Below, piece by piece: positions 8,641 through 16,782 of a stretch of DNA of 64,000 nt. The DNA comes from Sphingomonas sp. 28-63-12 (GTDB taxonomy: Bacteria > Pseudomonadota > Alphaproteobacteria > Sphingomonadales > Sphingomonadaceae): NCBI GenBank assembly GCA_002281535.1, contig NCGD01000001.1:1-64000 (forward strand). The letters run 5' to 3'. Both the position numbers and the translations under genes were made by a program. The notes beneath the pieces are model-generated. The model was not told the DNA's origin and did no database searches. It saw only the letters and a program-made list of their open reading frames with translations. Each line of letters opens with the position of its first letter. Positions within the stretch are counted from its first letter, which is position 1.

Positions 8641-10388
8641 TATTGCTCGAGCCGCGACTGACCCAGGCGGATGCCTTCGTGGATCGCGGGACGGAGACGG
8701 ATACGCTCGTCCAGGCCATCGAGAGCCATGCGGTGACGAACCTCCACGGTAGAAAGGGATCCGGGAAGAGTCATTTCCTCGCCTTCGTGAGCGATGTGGC
8801 CAACGGCCATCGAAGGCCAGGTGCGGATCGTTTGGCGCTGCACCGGCTGACCGACTATCATGTTCTATATTTCGACCTATCGGATGCAATGGGCTTTGAC
8901 GACATCGTCAAGCGGCTGTTCCTGGCCAATTTTCCCGATCAAACGGCCTCGTGGGAGCAGCTCACGCACATTGTCGAGACCAGCTTCGGACGACACCCGG
9001 TCATCCTCATCCTCGATAATGTCAATTCGGAGGGGATCTCGACCTCGCTCGGCCGAGCGATCTATTATTATCTGGCGCGCCGCCCGTCCGACCGCGTCGT
9101 CCTGGGCTCGATCAGGCCGATCGGCTTCGTCAATCTCGACGTCCACCGCTTGCCTTTCGATGGATTCGACCAGACGGCGATCACCGAGCTGGCGTCGGCG
9201 AGCAACGTTCAGCTGGACTCCGGCCAACTAGAGGAGATCCGCGAAAGCAGCGATGGTTTGCCTATCTTCCTACGCCTGCTTTTCGCGCATTGGGATCATA
9301 GAGCAAAGATCCCGCCCGGCACCGCGGAAGGCATCCGCGCGCTGCTTCGCGAGACGATCGCTCCCCGGTTGTCCGAAGAGGGGCGCCAGCTGCTGGTAGG
9401 CATAGCCTTGCTTTCGATCCTGAGTGCCGAGATAATCGGGGACGAGCTGAGGCACCTCCCGATCTCCAAATTGGAGGGGTCTCTTGAGGAGCTGCGGGCC
9501 TACTCGCTAATCAATGTCCGTCAGCGAGGCACGACCCGCCTGGTGAAGCTGCATGATCTCGTTCGGGATGCGGTCATCGAGGTGCTCGACGGGGCCGTAG
9601 GGCCGATGGCGAGAGATTTAGCCGACGCTGCGGAGAAACGCGGCGCGGACCGGGAATCGGCGCTGCTCTGGTTGTTCGCCGCGCCCAATGGTCTGGACAC
9701 GGAGGCTGTCCGCGAGCGCGTCATCAATTCGATCGTCATCGGCGCCGACGCGAAGGACTATCCTTTTCTCTCCTCCGTGGCGCTGATCGCCAGCACCCGC
9801 GCTCAGGTCAAGAAGATTGGCTTGGCGCATGTACGTCTCTCGGATGCCCTTATCTTCGCTGAGGCTTCGGCATTCACCGGCGTGGGCAAATATGAAGAGG
9901 CGTTGGTATCCTTGGAAAGGCTCTCACCGGCGACAGCGCGCAAGCTGCAGGTGGCTGAGGGCGAATTCAGCCTCCTCGATTTCGAGCTGGCCTATCTCCA
10001 GGCCAACCTTCTTCATCTGCAGAATCGCTATGACGAGGCGCTAGGTGCCTTTGGAGCCTTGCGCGCAATCATCGAACGCCCCGATTTCAAGCCGGATGCG
10101 GCGCGGCTCGAATTTGCGATAGGACATGTCCTCCGCCATCAAGCACGCGATCTGGACGGCGCCATGCAACACTTCCGCGCCGCGGAGGCCATGGCGATCG
10201 AAGCGGGCGACCTCACCACCGAGCTTTCGTCGGTCACGGGCCGCATCGGCACGCTCGTCTATCTCGATCAGCTATGGCGATGTCCATCCTATCATAGTCG
10301 AACGGCAGCTCGATCGTCTCGAGGCCGAGCCGATGGCAGATATGGCCCATCGAGGCATGCCCGCCTGCGTCGGGTGATTGAAGAATGA
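8637..10388 (+). pseudogene. STAND-type NTPase with helical repeats, both ends lost
   Basis: From ATG 8637 the frame shows a STAND/NB-ARC-like NTPase: FVDRGTETDTLVQAI, P-loop HGRKGSGKSH (residues 37-46 from this ATG), Walker B VILILDN (near 124), a winged-helix part (KLHDLVRDAVIEVL), then tetratricopeptide-like helices (ALVSLERLSPATARKL, LLHLQNRYDEALGAFGALRA). STAND proteins are signal-triggered switches with an N-terminal effector and a C-terminal sensor. Here no effector domain precedes the NTPase, because the IS110 fragment begins there. The sensor breaks off near 10265, where the minus-strand SHMT-like fragment starts. The frame also continues upstream to 8241 but that part is antisense transposase. 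Confidence 0.65.
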
Positions 10389-10746
10389 CGCGTTGGCCGG
10401 CCTTGGTCAGCGTCATCAGCAAGTTGGTCACCGCGCCGACCCCGGTGGATGGGCGCGGATCAGCATAGCATGCGCCATATAGCGTTTGGCAGAGATCGAT
10501 GATCAGGCGGTGCAGATTGAGGACATGCTCGGACCCGATGAAGTTTCCGTCGTAGGCGGTGAGCGGCCCCGCCATCGCATATTGCTCCTGAATGGGGGAG
10601 GCGGCGAAGCTTCTCACATAATCCGAAATCGGCGTCTCGGCCGCGCATAGCGGGACGACATCCTGGCGGAACGATCTGAATGTCTCGAGGACCGCGTCCA
10701 GCCTCTCAACATAGGAGGCGTCGTGAGCGTCGAACGCGTGACTCAT
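10234..10746 (-). pseudogene. SHMT-like PLP enzyme, N-terminal fragment
   Basis: The N-terminal third of a fold-type I PLP enzyme of the serine hydroxymethyltransferase group: FRSFRQDVVPLCAAETPIS, NFIGSEHVLNLHRL, RPSTGVGAVTNLLMTL, SPDAGGHASMGHICHRLGL. The layout also fits the SHMT-related threonine transaldolases of natural-product pathways. Similarity ends near 10265 (IAIAD), after which the frame reads into the antisense of the NTPase gene. The PLP lysine region is missing, so it is inactive. It may derive from the same biosynthetic group as the cyclase fusion; that is inference. Confidence 0.65.
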
Positions 10747-10879
10747 AATCCCCAGTTATCCGTCCTCAATTGAATGAGGTTTTAGTGTAGCAGCTGCCGG
10801 ACGGAAAGGGTGCACCATTCCGAAACTTAATCCAGCGCAGAACTTATCCAATTCGGATGCAAGCGGGGATGGGCACGAC

Positions 10880-11779
10880 ATGATTGCGACAACGGGATCG
10901 GCGCGCGCCTATATTCAGCGGCTACAAGCAACGAGGAACCCATCGCCGCACACCCTGGCCGCCTATACATCCGATCTTCGAGATTACCTCGCCTTTCTCA
11001 CGAGGAGGCAAGATGCACTCGAGGATGGCGAGACCATCCTTGCATATGTCGGGGACATGGTGGGCCGACGCGCCGCCGCTCGAACCATTCGGCGCAGGAT
11101 CGCGTGCCTGAGGGGCTTTTACAAGGATCTGTCGCGAGAAGGCGCTATCCCCCAATCGCCCTTCCTCGGGCTGGAGATGAAGCTTCCCCGGGCCAAGTCG
11201 CTGCCGCGCGGCATCTCGCGCAGGGACGCAAGGTTGCTTGCCTCAAGCGCCTGGGCGCAATGCCGCCAACGCGATTGCGGTGATGCATTGTCCCTGCCGA
11301 TTGCGGTCCTGGTGCTGATCTCGACGGGGATTCGAGTGGGCGAGCTTGTGCAGCTGCGCAGCGACGACCTCCACTTCGATAACGGCGCGCTTCGTGTCCA
11401 CGGCAAAGGCCAACGCGAGCGGCTCGTGTTTCTGGTCGATAAGGAGCTTTGCCGGCTGGTAGCCAGGCTGGCCAAGCGTCGGGCCGGCGAACTTCTCTTC
11501 GGGCATGGTGATCAGCCCTGGTCCACGGACTGGGTCCGTCGCGCGCTGCGCAGGTTCGCAAAGGCGGCTGGAGTGGCGCACCGCGTGACGCCGCATATGC
11601 TTCGCCATACATGCGCGACATTGTTGCTCGAGGACGGCGTCGATCTAAGGTTCCTTCAACGCCTGCTCGGGCATGAGAATATCGCGACGACAGCGATCTA
11701 TGCGCATGTCGGGGATTCCGGGCTTCAACGCGCGCTCGAAGGCGCGAAGCTCCTCTCGCGCTTGAAAGCCGCCGCCTGA
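10880..11779 (+). CDS. Tyrosine recombinase, XerC/XerD-like
   Basis: A complete 299-residue tyrosine recombinase. The N-terminal SAM-like DNA-binding domain spans about residues 1-95 (NPSPHTLAAYTSDLRDYLAF). The catalytic domain has Arg152 (STGIRVGELVQLR), Lys176 (HGKGQRERLV), His239/Arg242 (PHMLRHTCATLLL), His265 (LLGHENIATT) and the nucleophile Tyr274 (AIYAHV). All catalytic residues are present. It converges with the larger integrase gene, ten bases apart. As island cargo it is more likely an element recombinase than the chromosomal dimer-resolution enzyme. Confidence 0.85.
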   Translation: MIATTGSARAYIQRLQATRNPSPHTLAAYTSDLRDYLAFLTRRQDALEDGETILAYVGDMVGRRAAARTIRRRIACLRGFYKDLSREGAIPQSPFLGLEMKLPRAKSLPRGISRRDARLLASSAWAQCRQRDCGDALSLPIAVLVLISTGIRVGELVQLRSDDLHFDNGALRVHGKGQRERLVFLVDKELCRLVARLAKRRAGELLFGHGDQPWSTDWVRRALRRFAKAAGVAHRVTPHMLRHTCATLLLEDGVDLRFLQRLLGHENIATTAIYAHVGDSGLQRALEGAKLLSRLKAAA

Positions 11780-11789
11780 CCGACGCTGC

Positions 11790-13322
11790 TCAGGCCGCTT
11801 CGGATATGGGTTCCAAGGCGACTTGCTGCGCCGACTGCCAAGCGCTCACTGCCTCGGCGGAATAGACCACCCGCCTGCCGATCTTTCGGAACGCCGGCCC
11901 CGTGCCCATCCACCGGTATGTCTGCATGGTGCCGACCGTGAAGCCGAGCAAGGTCGCGGCGGCGCGGGTATCCAGCCATTTCGTTCGAATGACTGCGCCG
12001 AGCACCGGATCGGGTTTGGGTCCGTCGATCTCGCATTGCATCGCCCAGAACGCCGCGAATGGATCAACATCTTCTGGGTCGTTGGCCGCGGTGACCGCGA
12101 GCGTCTCATCCATGCGCTGGGCGATCTCCTCGGAGATGCGGTCCGCCGCCGACTTGAGCGGGTGGTCGGAGAGGTGGGTGTAGCGCTCGGTTGTCTTGGT
12201 GCTCTTGTGCCCGAGCAGCGCGCCGATGATCAGCATGCTGTCGCCAATCGAAGCGCCGACTGAAGCGAAGCTGTGCCGAAGATCGTGAATGCGCACATCT
12301 TCCAGGCCAGCCGTCTTTCGAATTCGCTCCCAGCTCGACTGCAAGTCGGTGAGGTGTGTTCCAGCCTTGCGGCCGGGCAGCAGATACGGACTGCCCTCGA
12401 CATAGGGGATGGAGAGGATGACCTTCATGGCCGGCGCGCCGAGATGGACAATCTTCGCACCGGTCTTGCTGTCAGGCAGGCGCAGGCAGCGGTGATGGGG
12501 ATCGATATAGCTGCGCTTGAGCGTGAGGATCTCGTTGCGCCGGCAACCTGTAAGGATCAACAGTCTGATCGCTGCGATGGCGTAAGAACTCTCCACGCCC
12601 AACGACGCTGCCGCCGCCATGGTCTCGCCCAGGCGGGCCAGCTCGGCCGGAGAAAGGAAACACTCCATCTTCCTTCCAGGGAACCGCTTCACGCCAATCG
12701 CCGGATTGTCGAGACGCACGCCACGCATGACGCCGAATCCCATCACCGCGCTGAGCACGGATACGGCGCTGTTCGCGGCGCCCTTCCCGCCGCGTACGCG
12801 GGAAAGGCCGCGGTAGCCGGTCTTGCGCCGCCTCGCGGTCTTTCCCGCGGCGACGTCGCGCAGCAAATCTTCGATGTCCACACGCTTGAGCGTAGAGGCC
12901 CGCCGCCTGCCCATAAGCGGCTTTATGTGGTTCTCGATGTCCTGCCGAGCGGCATCGAACGACGTGTCCTTTGCTGTCAAGAGTCCTTCAGCGAGATACG
13001 CATCGCAAAGATCACCAACCGTGAGTTCTTTGCGTTCTGCGATCTTAATCTGTTGCGGATCGACACCGTCTGCAATTTTACCTAGCAATACTTGGGCTTC
13101 GGCCCGAGCCGTTTCGACGGTCCAGGGAGAGCCGTGAATGCCGATCTTGTAGCGGCGCTGCCCACCCTCGAAACGATAGCGCAGTACGTAGGTGAGCGTA
13201 CCCTCGGTCGAGATTCTCAATCCGAAACCAAGGACATCGGTGTCGCGGAGCATTCGCTCCTTGCCATCAATGACCAGAGAGTCGATCAAACGCTTTGTAA
13301 GACGAACACGCGAATGGGCCAT
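11790..13322 (-). CDS. int: Tyrosine integrase with fused excisionase-like helix-turn-helix
   Basis: A 510-residue integrase. Residues 1-90 form the arm-binding domain of the P4/DUF4102 type (LRDTDVLGFGLRISTEGT). About 100-210 is the core-binding domain. The catalytic domain has Arg261/262 (LTGCRRNEIL), His346/Arg349 (HDLRHSFASVG), His372 (LLGHKSTKTT) and Tyr381 (ERYTHL). Residues 449-496 add a MerR/AlpA-like HTH_17 domain (WLDTRAAATLLGF, YRWMGTGPAFRKIGRRVVYS, AVSAW), the fold used by excisionases. The gene starts 172 bases from the tRNA-Thr fragment, as expected for the integrase that placed this island. Confidence 0.88.
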   Translation of the reverse strand: MAHSRVRLTKRLIDSLVIDGKERMLRDTDVLGFGLRISTEGTLTYVLRYRFEGGQRRYKIGIHGSPWTVETARAEAQVLLGKIADGVDPQQIKIAERKELTVGDLCDAYLAEGLLTAKDTSFDAARQDIENHIKPLMGRRRASTLKRVDIEDLLRDVAAGKTARRRKTGYRGLSRVRGGKGAANSAVSVLSAVMGFGVMRGVRLDNPAIGVKRFPGRKMECFLSPAELARLGETMAAAASLGVESSYAIAAIRLLILTGCRRNEILTLKRSYIDPHHRCLRLPDSKTGAKIVHLGAPAMKVILSIPYVEGSPYLLPGRKAGTHLTDLQSSWERIRKTAGLEDVRIHDLRHSFASVGASIGDSMLIIGALLGHKSTKTTERYTHLSDHPLKSAADRISEEIAQRMDETLAVTAANDPEDVDPFAAFWAMQCEIDGPKPDPVLGAVIRTKWLDTRAAATLLGFTVGTMQTYRWMGTGPAFRKIGRRVVYSAEAVSAWQSAQQVALEPISEAA

Positions 13323-13494
13323 CGAACCTACTCCGCACTGACCTCAGCTTCGCCATCGTATCCGTTGCTCGGACACGCATAGGACACAAGCGGATGAAAA
13401 CCGTGGAGTAGAGTGTCGTATTTCGAAGTAGTTGAGTCAACCAAAAATGGCTGAAATCGTAGGCTCGGATAGAAAAAGATAAGTAATGTTGCGT

Positions 13495-13540
13495 CTTGGT
13501 AAGGCTGAGGTCGTGAGTTCAATCCTCACCGGCAGCACCA
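13495..13540 (+). other. Attachment site: 3' fragment of tRNA-Thr(GGT)
   Basis: The 46 bases contain an anticodon loop TTGGTAA, the 3' half of the anticodon stem (GGCTG), a full T-arm (GTGAG TTCAATC CTCAC), a 3' acceptor strand CGGCAGC and ACCA. The upstream half of a tRNA (acceptor GCTGCCG, D-arm) is absent. This is the classic displaced 3' tRNA segment left at one end of an integrated element. Fragment orientation puts the island on the left, so the reconstituted tRNA gene should lie beyond the left edge. Confidence 0.8.
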
Positions 13541-13581
13541 TTTTTCTGGATATATCCAGCCCCCTTAGGGGCGGCTGACAG

Positions 13582-13932
13582 TCAGCGAGGCGCAGGACCA
13601 TCCGCCTGCAGCGCCGTCAGCGCTGCCACCAGCCGGGTATCGTCCTTCAGATCGATCGACGCGCGATAGGTGGCGCGCATCTTGTCGATTTCCGCCTGCC
13701 ATTTCTTGGCGCCCAGCACCGGCTGCGACAGGATCATCTCGGGAGAGTGGCAGGCAGTGCAATTCTGCATGATCAACTCGGCCGATGGCGGCAAAATGGG
13801 GCGCTCGGCGGGCAAGCTGATCGTCGCCGAACGGAGGCTGAAATCGCGTGGCAGCGTATCCCCCGCAGCCACGGGCTTGCCGCAACCCGTCAGCAGCAGC
13901 AGCGCCATACCGATGGGCAGTCGGCGGCTCAT
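13582..13932 (-). CDS. sorB: Sulfite dehydrogenase cytochrome c subunit (SorB-like lipoprotein)
   Basis: A 116-residue protein starting at ATG 13932, which overlaps the sorA stop (ATGA). It has a lipoprotein signal (MALLLLTGC, Cys17) and one heme-binding motif CTACH (residues 58-62), followed by SPEMILSQPVLGAKKW. A single-heme cytochrome c encoded directly after a sulfite-oxidase-type gene is the usual SorB partner that takes electrons from SorA in the periplasm. Last gene of the minus-strand smoBCA-sorAB unit. Confidence 0.78.
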   Translation of the reverse strand: MSRRLPIGMALLLLTGCGKPVAAGDTLPRDFSLRSATISLPAERPILPPSAELIMQNCTACHSPEMILSQPVLGAKKWQAEIDKMRATYRASIDLKDDTRLVAALTALQADGPAPR

Positions 13933-15113
13933 CGCGCGTCCAGCATGATCGCGTCGATTGTGCTCAGCATATAGCCGCCGGGGTTCCAAATGGCGTCGGC
14001 AAACTGGTGCTCACCAGCGCTATTGGTCGCCCGCACCGCCAGCCGATGCTGCCCCGCCGGCAGCGAATTGATCGTCATGTCCCAGCCCCGGAAACTATAG
14101 CGTCCATGATCGCGCCCCAGCCGCGCCGCCTGCCAGCTTTGCCCACCGGTCAGCGACAGCTCGACCTTGGTTAGCGCGCTTGCGCCACCCAGGGCGATGC
14201 CGCGCAGCGCCAGCGGTACGCCAGCCTTGACCACGCCACCGCGCTGATTGGTGACAAAGGCGCGCGGCACCATCTTGCTGATCGGCTCCTTGGCGAAATC
14301 GGTAGTCCCGGGGGCAACGCTGGCGCGCGGCGTCTTGGGGATCTGATAGGCCTTGGCCATCCAGAAATTATCATCGGGCGCATTGAGCAGCTCGATTCGG
14401 TCGAGCGCCTTGACCCAATAGGTCGAATACCAGCCGGGCACGACGATCCGCAGCGGAAAGCCGTTGAGCAGCGGCAATTGCTGGCCGTTCATCGCAAAGG
14501 CGATCATCACCTCGCCATCAAGCGCATGATCCACCGCGAGCGATTTGGCGAACCATGGCGCATTGCCTGGCGGTCGATCGAGCCCCGATAGGCGGACCGC
14601 CACTGCGCCCGGCTTCACCCCGGCGCGTGCCAGCACATCCTTCAACCGGACACCGGTCCACACCGCATTACCCATCGCCCCGTCGCCCCATTGGCCGCCC
14701 GGCACCGGCGGCGCAAAGCGGCTGCGCGAATTGCCCGAACATTGGTTGACGGCAGTAACCTCGATGCGCGGCATCTTCAGTATTTCGGCCAGCGACAGCG
14801 ACAGTTGCCGCGCGACATGCCCTTCCACGCGCAGCCGAAAGCTGGCGACATCAACGCTGAGCGGAATGTCGTCATAATGCCAGCGGACGAAGAAGCGGTC
14901 ATTGGGGGTAATGATGTCCTGATCGAACACTTCGAACGGCGTTTCCAGCAAGGGCGCGCGTTGGCGCCGCAGCAGCATCTGCCGCTTCTCGGGGAAATCA
15001 ACCAGCCCCGTCGTCGCGCCGATCGTTGCCGGCACCGCCCAGGCGGGCAGCGCCAGCCCGGCGGCGCCGAGCGCCAGCGCGCCCAGCGCATCGCGGCGGG
15101 CGAATTCAACCAT
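13929..15113 (-). CDS. sorA: Sulfite dehydrogenase molybdenum subunit (SorA-like)
   Basis: A 394-residue sulfite-oxidase-family molybdopterin enzyme. Start ATG 15113 is preferred: it overlaps the preceding flavin-reductase stop by eight bases and gives a twin-arginine-type leader (FARRDALGALALGAAGLALP). The molybdenum-ligand cysteine is in NQCSGNSR (Cys125). The C-terminal Mo-co dimerisation domain (LTKVELSLTGGQSWQAA) is present. It oxidises sulfite to sulfate in the periplasm, passing electrons to the cytochrome encoded next. In this operon it would remove sulfite released by the sulfonate monooxygenase. Confidence 0.82.
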   Translation of the reverse strand: MVEFARRDALGALALGAAGLALPAWAVPATIGATTGLVDFPEKRQMLLRRQRAPLLETPFEVFDQDIITPNDRFFVRWHYDDIPLSVDVASFRLRVEGHVARQLSLSLAEILKMPRIEVTAVNQCSGNSRSRFAPPVPGGQWGDGAMGNAVWTGVRLKDVLARAGVKPGAVAVRLSGLDRPPGNAPWFAKSLAVDHALDGEVMIAFAMNGQQLPLLNGFPLRIVVPGWYSTYWVKALDRIELLNAPDDNFWMAKAYQIPKTPRASVAPGTTDFAKEPISKMVPRAFVTNQRGGVVKAGVPLALRGIALGGASALTKVELSLTGGQSWQAARLGRDHGRYSFRGWDMTINSLPAGQHRLAVRATNSAGEHQFADAIWNPGGYMLSTIDAIMLDAR

Positions 15114-15699
15114 TGGTTGCCATAGCGAGCGGGGCAAAGCGTGCGACCTGCTGGCCGACAAGCGTCAGTTGCTGGATCACCGACGGTTCATTGGCTCCGC
15201 CGACATCGTCGAACTTGGTGATCTGGGTATTGATTGCTGCGGCGAAGGGCGTGGGCCAGCCGCGCAGCGCATGGACGATCGATCGCAGCGCCGCGATCGT
15301 GCTGCCGGTCGCCTGCCAGCCATAAGCCGTGGCGATCAGCCCGACCGGCATGTCGGCCAGATAGGGCCGAGCGTCGCCCGACGTTTCCTCAAGCAGGTCG
15401 AGTGCGTTCTTCACCACGCCCGAAATACTGCCATGATAGCCCGGGCTGGCGATGATCAGCGCTGATGCCTGGCGCACCGTTTCGACAAATTCCTGCTCGG
15501 CGTCGGTCCGGCTGGTCGCCTTGGGATCATATAGCGGCAGCTGCGCCATATCGGCGCCGCCGAACATGCGGGTGCGGAATCCTTCGCGGCTCGCACTGTC
15601 GAGCGCGATCTTCAGCGCGCGCTCGGTTGAGGAAACCCCGCCGATCGTGCCGCCGATACCCACAACAAGGGGCAGGTCGGCGAGGGCAATATCGGCCAT
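15106..15699 (-). CDS. smoA: NAD(P)H:FMN reductase (SmoA-like)
   Basis: A 197-residue flavodoxin-fold FMN reductase. The N-terminal phosphate-binding region is GIGGTIGGVSSTERALKIAL, and SPGYHGSISGVVKNALDLLE is the conserved flavin-binding segment. It supplies reduced FMN to two-component monooxygenases. Thirteen bases separate it from the upstream SsuD-like monooxygenase gene, so the two make a reductase/oxygenase pair. The name SmoA rests on gene context. Confidence 0.8.
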   Translation of the reverse strand: MADIALADLPLVVGIGGTIGGVSSTERALKIALDSASREGFRTRMFGGADMAQLPLYDPKATSRTDAEQEFVETVRQASALIIASPGYHGSISGVVKNALDLLEETSGDARPYLADMPVGLIATAYGWQATGSTIAALRSIVHALRGWPTPFAAAINTQITKFDDVGGANEPSVIQQLTLVGQQVARFAPLAMATNG

Positions 15700-15711
15700 T
15701 AGGGTAATCCT

Positions 15712-16782
15712 CTAGGTCAGCAGGGCGTGATCAATGTTCGGCAGCACATGGCGGGCGAACAGGTCCGCCTCGGCGGCATGGGGATAGCCCGAGAGGATGA
15801 AGGCCTCAATGCCCATTGCGCGGTAATCGTTGAGCTTGGCGAGCACCTGATCCGGATCGCCGACAATCGCGGCGCCACAGCCCGACCGCGCCCGGCCGAC
15901 ACCCGTCCATAAATTGGCCTCGGCATAGCCATCGTCAGCAGCATTTTCACGCAGCGCCGCCTGGGCAGCCACCCCGGCCGATTGCGAATCAAGCGATTTT
16001 GCGCGAATCGCGGCGCCTTGGGCGGCATCGAGCTTCGACAGCAGGCGTTCGGCGGCGGCGCGGGCTTCCACCTCGGTTTCGCGCACAATGACATGGGCGC
16101 GATAGCCAAAACGCAGCAGTCGTCCTTCGGCGGCGGCGCGCGTGCGCATATCGGCGATAATCTCGGCCACTGCCTCGCGCTTGTCGGGCCACATCAGGAA
16201 CACGTCGCAGCCCTTGGCGGCCGCATCGCGCGCGGCCGGGCTCAGCCCGCCGAAATAGAGCTGCGGCGACTGGCCGGAGACCGTGCCGACGCGCGGCGGA
16301 TCGAGTTTCAGTTGCCAGAATTCGCCTTGATGATCGAGCGGCTCGCCGTTGAGCAAGGTCTTCAGGATATGCATCGCCTCGATGGTTCGGGCATAGCGCG
16401 GGCCCGAGTCGAGCGTTTCGCCGGGCATGTCGGACGAGATGATATTGACCTTCAGCCGCCCCCCGAGCAGCTGATCGATCGTGGCGATCTGGCGCGCGAG
16501 CTGCGGCGGCCATGTTTCGCCGATCCGCACCGCCATCAGCAACGCCATCCGCTTGAGCATCGGTGCGATCGCCGCCGCAAAGGCCGTCGTGTCGATCCCC
16601 AGCGCATAGCCCGAAGGCAGAAGGATATTGTCGAACCCACCGCTTTCGGCCTGAAGAACAATATCACGGCAATGCGCCCAGCTCGATTTGAGCATCGGAT
16701 CGGGCTGGCCGAGAAATTCATAATCATCGTCGCACAGCGCCGAAAACCAGCTAATCTCGCATGGGCCAGGCGCATTACTCAT
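15712..16782 (-). CDS. smoC: FMNH2-dependent sulfonate monooxygenase, sulfoquinovose type (SmoC-like)
   Basis: A 356-residue flavin-dependent monooxygenase of the bacterial-luciferase/SsuD family: ISWFSALCDDDYEFLG near the start, GGFDNILLPSGYALGIDTTA, a loop with GGRLKVNIISSDMPGE, and the end AFILSGYPHAAEADLFARHV. Such enzymes use FMNH2 and oxygen to replace the sulfonate of an alkane- or sugar-sulfonate by an aldehyde, freeing sulfite. With the reductase, aldo-keto reductase and Gfo/Idh/MocA neighbours, sulfoquinovose monooxygenase is the best reading. It starts inside the aldo-keto reductase stop (ATGA). An ordinary alkanesulfonate monooxygenase is the alternative. Confidence 0.75.
   Translation of the reverse strand: MSNAPGPCEISWFSALCDDDYEFLGQPDPMLKSSWAHCRDIVLQAESGGFDNILLPSGYALGIDTTAFAAAIAPMLKRMALLMAVRIGETWPPQLARQIATIDQLLGGRLKVNIISSDMPGETLDSGPRYARTIEAMHILKTLLNGEPLDHQGEFWQLKLDPPRVGTVSGQSPQLYFGGLSPAARDAAAKGCDVFLMWPDKREAVAEIIADMRTRAAAEGRLLRFGYRAHVIVRETEVEARAAAERLLSKLDAAQGAAIRAKSLDSQSAGVAAQAALRENAADDGYAEANLWTGVGRARSGCGAAIVGDPDQVLAKLNDYRAMGIEAFILSGYPHAAEADLFARHVLPNIDHALLT

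Larger units (their letters stand above)
1..13540. mobile_element. End portion of an integrated island (tRNA-Thr att side)
   Basis: The right boundary is a displaced 3' tRNA-Thr fragment at 13495-13540 next to an integrase gene. Everything to the left is accessory: conjugation gene remnants, two IS110 fragments, a decayed biosynthetic gene group and broken genes joined end to end. From 13582 rightward the genes are compact, intact and operon-like. The other end, expected to carry an intact tRNA-Thr(GGT) gene, lies outside the window to the left. No replication or complete transfer genes are visible, so the part seen looks like a degraded integrative element. Boundary call is well supported; the extent to the left is inference. 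Confidence 0.65.

Noticed and set aside
13430-13540. A possible complete tRNA gene
   Set aside because: Only the 3' half pairs; there is no GCTGCCG acceptor strand or D-arm upstream of 13495, so it is an attachment-site fragment.
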